Assembly (NCBI GenBank): GCA_030673265.1 | Contig: DAOVJK010000087.1 | Span: 1 to 10,158 of the forward strand | Direction of reading: 5' to 3' | Source of the DNA: Pseudomonadota bacterium | Lineage (GTDB): Bacteria; Desulfobacterota; Desulfobulbia; Desulfobulbales; JAGXFP01 | Length of the DNA: 10,158 nucleotides | Shown: one piece after another, positions 6,313 to 10,158 of the stretch | Layout of the letters: each line of letters opens with the position of its first letter | How positions within the stretch are numbered: the first letter of the stretch is position 1 | The notes under the pieces: generated by a model | Seen by the model: only the letters and a program-made list of their open reading frames with translations | What the model was told of the DNA's origin: nothing | Database searches by the model: none | Program-made: the position numbers and the translations under genes

Positions 6313-7494
6313 TTACATCAATTCCAAGTCTTCGAGCCAACCGGCTTTTTCAGTAAGATGGCCCATAAGAATACGAGAAGCTTCTTCAGGATGTTCCGGC
6401 CGGGAATGAATCTGACTCATCACCAAAATATCGTCCTTGCGTCCACAAATTTCGATTTTTCCGATGTCATGACCCATGATGAACTTGAAACGCTTGGCAT
6501 AGCCATCCAGACCACGCTTGGCTTCTGACACAATATCCACCCCGCGCTTCAGGGGTACCTGGAAATGATGGCGCACACGCGAGACGGGCATACACTGATA
6601 CAGGTAGTAAGGGTTCACGCCGATGCGGACCAGCCCGTTCATTAAGTCTTCAAGGTTCTTAACGGTATCGTTAACACCTTTAAGAAATACGGTCTGATTG
6701 TTGACGGTAATGCCAGCGCTACGGATTCGGCTCACAGCTTCCTTTGAGAGATCAGTAATTTCATTGGCATGATTAAAGTGAGTTGGGATATAGAGAGTTT
6801 TGTGCCGGTTGAAATCGCGAAGAATTCCGATCAACTCATCATCGAAATAGCGAAGGGGGTACACCACGGGAGTCCGGGTTCCAATGCGGACATAGTTCAC
6901 ATGATCGATATCCTTCAAGGCCTCAAGCATCTTGGCAATGACCTTGGTGGGTAGCATCATGGGATCACCACCTGAAATGATCACATTGGTAATTTCCTTG
7001 TGTTCGGCAATATACTTTGCGGCATTCTGGAAGTTCTCGACTGTCTTGTCGTTGGGCAATCCCACCAGGCGTTTGCGGAAGCAGTGGCGGCAGTACATGG
7101 AACAGTACTCGGTTGCAACGATCAGGGCAGAGTAAGGGTACTTGTGCAGGATTCCGTTGCCCTTATTATGTTTATCGTCACCGTAAGGATCCCCCGTGGT
7201 TTCACCCATCTGGCCAGCCACAACCAGTTCTTCAACGGAAGGAATCGCCATTTTGCGGATAGGATCCAGGGGGTCATCTGGATTGATGAGGCTGAGGTAG
7301 TAGCGCGGGATGTTCATGGGATGATTATCCAGCACCTCATGCATTGAGCGCTCTTCCTCTTCGGTCAGAGAAAAATAATGCTTAAGTTTTTCCAGAGAAT
7401 TTATGTTATTGGCAAGTTCGGTGTTCCATGCCAGTTTATGAAAATTAATGGTGTCCAGTTTCTCGAATGGATCATTAGTCCTTAACTCAGCCAT
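6313..7494 (-). CDS. KamA-family radical SAM aminomutase, paralogue 1
   Basis: Radical SAM, PLP-dependent enzyme of the lysine 2,3-aminomutase family, 393 residues. ATEYCSMYCRHCFRKR (127-142) contains the cluster ligands C131, C135 and C138 (Cx3Cx2C) and R140, equivalent to the carboxylate-binding R134 of Clostridium subterminale LAM. VIISGGDPMM (171-180) is the SAM-binding GGDP motif, and K346 in GHDIGK is the likely PLP Schiff-base lysine. The positions of LAM Asp293 and Asp330, which bind the lysine side-chain amine, are not acidic: the first is M302 (YQCMPVSRV), and the loop before K346 is shortened. The substrate is therefore probably not lysine, and the name lysine 2,3-aminomutase should be avoided. 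The tail after K346 also diverges from LAM. TAAGGAG precedes the ATG by a longish 14-nt spacer. It lies about 100 bp behind its paralogue, probably in one operon. Confidence 0.88.
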   Translation of the reverse strand: MAELRTNDPFEKLDTINFHKLAWNTELANNINSLEKLKHYFSLTEEEERSMHEVLDNHPMNIPRYYLSLINPDDPLDPIRKMAIPSVEELVVAGQMGETTGDPYGDDKHNKGNGILHKYPYSALIVATEYCSMYCRHCFRKRLVGLPNDKTVENFQNAAKYIAEHKEITNVIISGGDPMMLPTKVIAKMLEALKDIDHVNYVRIGTRTPVVYPLRYFDDELIGILRDFNRHKTLYIPTHFNHANEITDLSKEAVSRIRSAGITVNNQTVFLKGVNDTVKNLEDLMNGLVRIGVNPYYLYQCMPVSRVRHHFQVPLKRGVDIVSEAKRGLDGYAKRFKFIMGHDIGKIEICGRKDDILVMSQIHSRPEHPEEASRILMGHLTEKAGWLEDLELM

Positions 7495-7595
7495 GCTTTG
7501 CTTTTTATCTCCTTAGATATTTTCTGATATTTAGTTTTCCGCCCTGATTCAAGAGCTTTTGAGGTGGCCGGTTGTATGAAATTCTAGAGAGACCT

Positions 7596-8777
7596 CTATT
7601 CAGGCATGTTTGGGATTGTGGTTGTCTCACCCTTGTAATTTCGTACCGTGTATTCCTTCTCGTTTTTATCGACTATATAATAGTCTGGCATTAATGGAAT
7701 TTTGCCAATGTTGGTCGCCAGCACATACATTGGTTGGGCCAAACCGGTGGTATGGCCACGTAATGCATCACGGATCAACTCAGCGCCTTTCTCAACCGGA
7801 GTACGAAAATGATCGATTCCCGGAGCTGGTTCACAATAGAAAACATAGTAGGGCCGGATACGAGTACGGAGTAATTTCTGATGCAACTCCCTGAATGTAT
7901 CCACATCATCATTGATTCCCTTCAGAAGCACAGCCTGGTTCCCCACATTAATTCCGCAACTCATCAATTCGTAAACCGCTTTGGCCGTTTTTTCGGTAAT
8001 CTCTTTCGGGTGGTTGCACTGGGTATTGATCCAGACCGGAACTTTGTGGAAGCCGCCGATAGCTTTTTTTAACCCTTCAGTAATGCGCTGCGGTAAAACT
8101 ATAGGGAGACGAGAGCCGATGCGAATCATTTCGATGTGTGGAATCGCACGAAGTGAGGTAATCAGGTATTCTAATTTTTCATCAGACAACAACAAAGGAT
8201 CACCGCCGGTAACCAGAACGTCGCGAATCTCGGGATGTTCAGCAATCCAAGCGAGTCCTTCTTCAACATCAAAATTTAGTTGCAAATCTCTATCAACAAC
8301 CAGTTCCTTACGGAAGCAGTGCCGACAGTAAATCCCACAAACCTGGACTACGGTAAAAGCAATCCGATCGTGATACTGACGGGCAATACTATCTGGTCGA
8401 ACTTCTTCAGTCGCTCTATTCTCTTTCCAGACCAGGTAGTTTTCCATCCCGTATTCATTGACCAGCTCCTTCATGGATGGAATCACTTGTTTTCGGATCG
8501 GGCAGTTAGGGTCATCCTTATCCATCAACGAGGCAAAATATGGAGTTGTTCCCCACTTGGTTTTTAACGTCTCTATCGCTTTTCTTTCATCGTCAGATAC
8601 AGTGATAAACCTTTCAAGCTTTTCAAGGGTATTCACCTGATTATTCATCTGCTCCAGCCAGTTTCCGGCTATCATTTCTTCAACAGGCAAATGTTTATGG
8701 TCTGGATCATCGTCTGATGATTCATCAATTGGATACAACAAGGGGCACCTTTGATATTGGCAGACTCGATAAGACAC
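7596..8777 (-). CDS. KamA-family radical SAM aminomutase, paralogue 2
   Basis: A second lysine 2,3-aminomutase-family protein of 393 residues, clearly diverged from its neighbour. VVQVCGIYCRHCFRKEL (143-159) gives cluster ligands C147, C151 and C154 plus R156, the carboxylate anchor; LVTGGDPLLL (188-197) is the SAM motif; K359 in ATNIGKIPLMPDY is the PLP lysine. The C-terminus (HFRTPVEKGAELIRDALRGH) is closer to true LAM than paralogue 1, but the Asp293 position is E316 (YCEPAPG) and the Asp330 loop is shortened, so lysine specificity is doubtful. GTG at 8777 is the earliest start before an in-frame stop and lacks a ribosome site; ATG at residue 35 or 44 is possible. The first 35 residues include a CQYQRC pair and an acidic stretch not typical of LAM. 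No beta-lysine acetyltransferase (ablB) gene accompanies it, against a role in osmolyte synthesis. Confidence 0.88.
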   Translation of the reverse strand: MSYRVCQYQRCPLLYPIDESSDDDPDHKHLPVEEMIAGNWLEQMNNQVNTLEKLERFITVSDDERKAIETLKTKWGTTPYFASLMDKDDPNCPIRKQVIPSMKELVNEYGMENYLVWKENRATEEVRPDSIARQYHDRIAFTVVQVCGIYCRHCFRKELVVDRDLQLNFDVEEGLAWIAEHPEIRDVLVTGGDPLLLSDEKLEYLITSLRAIPHIEMIRIGSRLPIVLPQRITEGLKKAIGGFHKVPVWINTQCNHPKEITEKTAKAVYELMSCGINVGNQAVLLKGINDDVDTFRELHQKLLRTRIRPYYVFYCEPAPGIDHFRTPVEKGAELIRDALRGHTTGLAQPMYVLATNIGKIPLMPDYYIVDKNEKEYTVRNYKGETTTIPNMPE

Positions 8778-8883
8778 TAAAAGTGATTGCCAAGATTCAG
8801 GTGGAAAGAGAAATACTTGAAAACAACCAGACTGCGCAGGATTAATGGTAACTGCTTATTTTTGGATATGTTTTGAATAAAGA

Positions 8884-8912
8884 AATATAATGGAAATCCA
8901 GATAAATTGCAA
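8884..8912 (-). promoter_or_regulatory. sigma70 promoter for the kamA-like operon
   Basis: On the minus strand TTGCAA (8907-8912) and TATATT (8884-8889) are separated by exactly 17 nt. The predicted start near 8877 gives a leader of about 100 nt before GTG 8777. A run of ten G:C pairs (8917-8926) lies immediately upstream of the -35 box. Confidence 0.55.
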
Positions 8913-8916
8913 ATTA

Positions 8917-8926
8917 GGGGGGGGGG
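8917..8926. repeat. Homopolymeric G10 tract
   Basis: Ten consecutive G on the plus strand, about four bases upstream of the -35 box of the kamA-like promoter. Tracts of this length are prone to slipped-strand length change. A C9 tract at 6242-6250 lies on the other side of the two kamA-like genes. Confidence 0.8.
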
Positions 8927-9090
8927 CATTATCAAGTCGTTGGAGGCGTACTGAATATTTGTTGAGTTTAGATGGAAATATGACAGCTCTAAGTTTTTTT
9001 GTTTGTTGGGCTGGTTTTATTGACTGAGATAGAAGTGGAATAGTTGTTGAGACCGGCGTAATGATGGGTTGTCTGAGCTATTCAAAATGA
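8927..9090. other. Non-coding T-rich stretch
   Basis: No gene is supported here. The only plus-strand frames are tiny, for example 15 codons starting near 8980, with no ribosome site. No repeat or RNA motif was recognised between the G10 tract and the terminator hairpin. Confidence 0.5.
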
Positions 9091-9125
9091 AGGCCGAATG
9101 ACTATGGTGTCATTCGGCCTCTATT
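9091..9125. terminator. Strong 12-bp terminator hairpin, probably bidirectional
   Basis: AGGCCGAATGAC (9091-9102) and its exact complement (9109-9120) enclose a 6-nt loop. On the plus strand CTATTTTTG follows; on the minus strand the stem is followed by CATTTTGAAT. The clear use is on the minus strand, where it lies directly after the stop codon of the coding remnant at 9121 and downstream of the riboswitch-controlled gene. No plus-strand gene ends here. Confidence 0.75.
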
Positions 9126-9231
9126 TTTGCCTGGCTGAAAGATGCTCTTTGAGCCACTCAGTAAGATCACGCGGAGTTTGCATGACCATGTGCTTGAAAG
9201 TATAAGTTAGCCCTTTTCCCCAAAAAGGACC
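9121..9231 (-). pseudogene. Orphan C-terminal coding remnant, 36 codons
   Basis: A minus-strand frame closed upstream by TAA (9232-9234) and ending at TAG (9121-9123), immediately before a strong terminator, encodes GPFWGKGLTYTFKHMVMQ then TPRDLTEWLKEHLSARQK. Its composition looks like a genuine protein C-terminus: amphipathic helix, basic end. Yet the only internal ATG codons (9189, 9183) would give about 20 residues and have no ribosome site. The arrangement of tail, stop and terminator suggests the 3' end of a gene whose 5' part was deleted or displaced. I cannot name the family. A real micro-protein translated from the riboswitch transcript is a less likely reading. Confidence 0.35.
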
Positions 9232-9255
9232 TTATTTAAGTACAGTTTCGATTTA

Positions 9256-9396
9256 TCATGAACTCAAGTTAATTGCGGCATCTTTCTGGTTTTTTTTGAA
9301 TTTTGGTGAAACAAATAACAAACCGGCCATAAAAAGTGGATAAGCAACCGCAACCAAAACAACTAGAGCAATGATTAAATTAAAGAATAATTCCAT
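9256..9396 (-). CDS. 46-aa membrane micro-protein under riboswitch control
   Basis: The ATG at 9396 opens a 46-codon frame ending in TGA at 9256-9258. The product begins MELFFNLIIALVVLVAVAYP and continues LFMAGLLFVSPKFKKNQKDA. Residues 4-30 form one long or two short transmembrane segments, with a small periplasm-facing N-terminus by the positive-inside rule, followed by a basic cytoplasmic tail (KFKKNQK). The ribosome site is AAGGGG within the G7 run (9401-9407), seven bases before the ATG. The gene is preceded by an intrinsic terminator and a GEMM-I aptamer, so its expression should respond to cyclic di-GMP. The dedicated riboswitch and good ribosome site are the main reasons to believe this tiny gene is real. 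I recognise no family; single-pass regulators of larger membrane complexes are often this size. Confidence 0.7.
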   Translation of the reverse strand: MELFFNLIIALVVLVAVAYPLFMAGLLFVSPKFKKNQKDAAINLSS

Positions 9397-9400
9397 GATA

Positions 9401-9410
9401 CCCCCCCTTG
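9401..9410 (-). promoter_or_regulatory. Ribosome site containing a G7 run
   Basis: On the minus strand CAAGGGGGGG precedes TATC and the ATG of the 46-residue gene. The AAGG core is separated from the start by part of the G run, so any slippage in the run would change the Shine-Dalgarno spacing. Confidence 0.6.
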
Positions 9411-9414
9411 AATT

Positions 9415-9446
9415 AAAAAAACCTGCTCCTTGAAAAAGGAAACAGG
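9415..9446 (-). terminator. Intrinsic terminator, riboswitch expression platform
   Basis: On the minus strand the arm CCTGTTTCCTT (9436-9446) pairs with AAGGAGCAGG (9422-9431) around a 4-nt loop, with one bulged T, followed directly by seven T (9415-9421). It lies between the GEMM-I aptamer and the micro-protein gene, the position of a transcription-attenuation platform. AGCCTG at its 5' edge (9443-9448) is complementary to CAGGCT in the aptamer (9484-9489). Confidence 0.8.
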
Positions 9447-9460
9447 CTTAAAAAATCAAA

Positions 9461-9479
9461 AAGAAGAAATTCTCTTCTT
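9461..9479 (-). other. AT hairpin overlapping aptamer P1, part of the antiterminator
   Basis: AAGAAGA (9473-9479) and TCTTCTT (9461-9467) form a 7-bp stem with a 5-nt loop on the minus strand. The first arm is also the 3' strand of aptamer stem P1, so the two structures exclude each other. Stacked below it, CAGGCT (9484-9489) can pair with AGCCTG (9443-9448), giving a longer antiterminator that would block the terminator. Confidence 0.55.
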
Positions 9480-9555
9480 CGGTAGCCTGGCGGCCCCACA
9501 TGGGGTCCATAACTTTGCGCCCTGGGATTACTCCCAGCTTGCCCTTTTCAAAGAG
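9472..9555 (-). ncRNA. Cyclic di-GMP-I (GEMM-I) riboswitch aptamer
   Basis: Read on the minus strand, the conserved GEMM-I blocks occur in order and at family spacing. P1 forms from TCTTTG (9549-9554) and CGAAGA (9476-9481). GGGCAAG (start 9544) leads into hairpin CTGGGA-GTAA-TCCCAG (9522-9537), closed by a GNRA tetraloop. Then comes GGCGCAAAG, holding the conserved GCAAAG (9513-9518); the second hairpin GGACCCC-ATGT-GGGGCC (9492-9508); and finally GCCAGGCTACCG. The third G of GGGC aligns with G20 of the Vibrio Vc2 aptamer, the base that is A in 3',3'-cGAMP-selective variants, so cyclic di-GMP is the expected ligand. The A of GCAAAG that stacks between the ligand bases (A47) is present. The aptamer is followed by a terminator and a small membrane protein gene. 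Class assignment is by eye and strong; ligand choice is less certain. Confidence 0.9.
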
Positions 9556-9560
9556 TTACT

Positions 9561-9616
9561 AATATATATGACTTTCTTTGTACTTGATTCTGGATATTGA
9601 AGCAATAATTACACCA
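9561..9616 (-). promoter_or_regulatory. Promoter region of the riboswitch transcript (two candidates)
   Basis: On the minus strand a TATATT -10-like hexamer (9561-9566) would start the RNA almost exactly at the aptamer 5' end, but no good -35 lies 16-18 nt upstream. Further up, TGG-N10-GC (9602-9616) has the GG/GC spacing of a sigma54 -24/-12 element, although CAC of the consensus is replaced by TGT. Either, or neither, may be used. Confidence 0.3.
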
Positions 9617-9656
9617 CAATATGGTAAATTTAAGGGATAACCCTACCACAATTGTG
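9613..9656. repeat. Repeated ACCACAAT and 10-bp palindrome upstream of the riboswitch
   Basis: ACCACAAT occurs at 9613-9620 and again at 9645-9652, exactly 32 bp apart, about three helical turns. The second copy overlaps the perfect palindrome CACAATTGTG (9647-9656). The position upstream of the riboswitch promoter would suit an activator or repressor, but no known operator is recognised. Confidence 0.35.
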
Positions 9657-10158
9657 ACAAGACCTATCAAAGGTCTAATTGGAGATGTATCTTTAAAATC
9701 TTGAACGGACAAGATTAAAGATTTTACTGATTATTTTAAATTTTGAAACAGTGATTTTCTGTATTGTGAAGTTAAGTAAAAATTGAGAACAACATTGTAA
9801 CTGTTAAATATGGAATCAATAGCAGTGTTAGTATTTAGTTCTTTAATTGATTGTTAAAACAGCTATAGTGATTTGCTAATTTCCTCTAAATCTTTTTTCC
9901 CTAAACAAAGAGATGATTAATGGAACCAAAGTGTGAAAAAAGTAACAGATAAAGTATTTCAGCAAATACATATTTTGAGTCATTGCTGGCTCACAATTTT
10001 GCCCAACCACGTGCATGATGTTTTACTATGGATAGCAATTGAATTAGCAGGTAGCGGCTGCGGCGGATGCACTCCTCCCGGGTGCATTCTTGAGGCCGAT
10101 CAGTGGCTGATAAACTTTCCCGTCTTGAGCGGAATAACGGCTAAGACAGAAGCTTGGC
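9657..10158. other. AT-rich region without a supported gene
   Basis: No convincing coding frame. Small hairpins occur at about 9660-9677 (AGACCT/AGGTCT) and 9697-9716 (AATCTTG/CAAGATT, 6-nt loop). From about 10040 the sequence becomes more GC-rich and includes the 6-bp repeat ATGCAC/GTGCAT. A plus-strand frame from GTG 9933 or GTG 10011 stays open to the window end (it reads GSGCGGCTPPGC near 10050), so a gene may begin here, but no ribosome site or family supports it. Confidence 0.45.

Noticed and set aside
6769..8640. Plus-strand open frames of 60-116 codons opposite the two aminomutase genes
   Set aside because: They are antisense shadows of strongly conserved radical SAM proteins and lack ribosome sites.
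6313..8777. An ablA/ablB N-acetyl-beta-lysine osmolyte operon
   Set aside because: No acetyltransferase gene is present and both KamA proteins lack the lysine side-chain aspartates.
9472..9555. 3',3'-cGAMP-selective (GEMM-Ib) riboswitch
   Set aside because: The base aligned with position 20 is G, the c-di-GMP type, rather than A; the alignment is by eye, so a binding test would settle it.
10040..10158. CAGCCACTGATCGG on the minus strand as part of a cobalamin riboswitch
   Set aside because: The B12 box and the other conserved blocks are absent or in the wrong order.

Overview
The window looks like chromosomal DNA from a Gram-negative anaerobe, most likely a deltaproteobacterium of the Desulfuromonadota/Desulfobulbota kind. 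That placement is inference: it rests on a family-4 uracil-DNA glycosylase, a secreted triple-rhodanese protein, two KamA-type radical SAM proteins and a GEMM-I (cyclic di-GMP-I) riboswitch. Most genes sit on the minus strand, in short transcription units separated by AT-rich spacers. No transposon, CRISPR array, rRNA or tRNA is recognisable.

Positions 1-1056 hold the first 352 codons of a ClC chloride channel/transporter on the minus strand, cut by the window edge. Divergent from it on the plus strand are a 4Fe-4S family-4 uracil-DNA glycosylase (1225-1998) and a 103-residue protein of unknown function (2014-2325). A small exported protein (2387-2722, minus) converges on these.

Positions 3110-4432 (plus) encode an exported protein with three rhodanese domains, preceded by an unusually structured leader. 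Facing it is a two-helix membrane protein (4548-5000, minus) with a histidine-containing DHp-like helix but no kinase domain, driven by a clear sigma70 promoter. A GT-A type glycosyltransferase (5106-5912, minus) follows. Two tandem lysine 2,3-aminomutase-family genes (6313-7494 and 7596-8777, minus) probably form one operon from a promoter at 8884-8912. Both keep the radical SAM cluster, the PLP lysine and the carboxylate-binding arginine, but have lost the two aspartates that recognise the lysine side chain.

The right end, 8778-10158, has no long open frame but is not empty. Reading on the minus strand, a GEMM-I aptamer (9472-9555) leads into an intrinsic terminator (9415-9446) and then a 46-residue membrane protein gene (9256-9396). 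Complementarity between the aptamer core and the terminator arm predicts an OFF switch: cyclic di-GMP binding should favour termination. Downstream lie an orphan 36-codon coding remnant and a 12-bp terminator hairpin. This riboswitch and micro-protein unit is the most notable element of the window.
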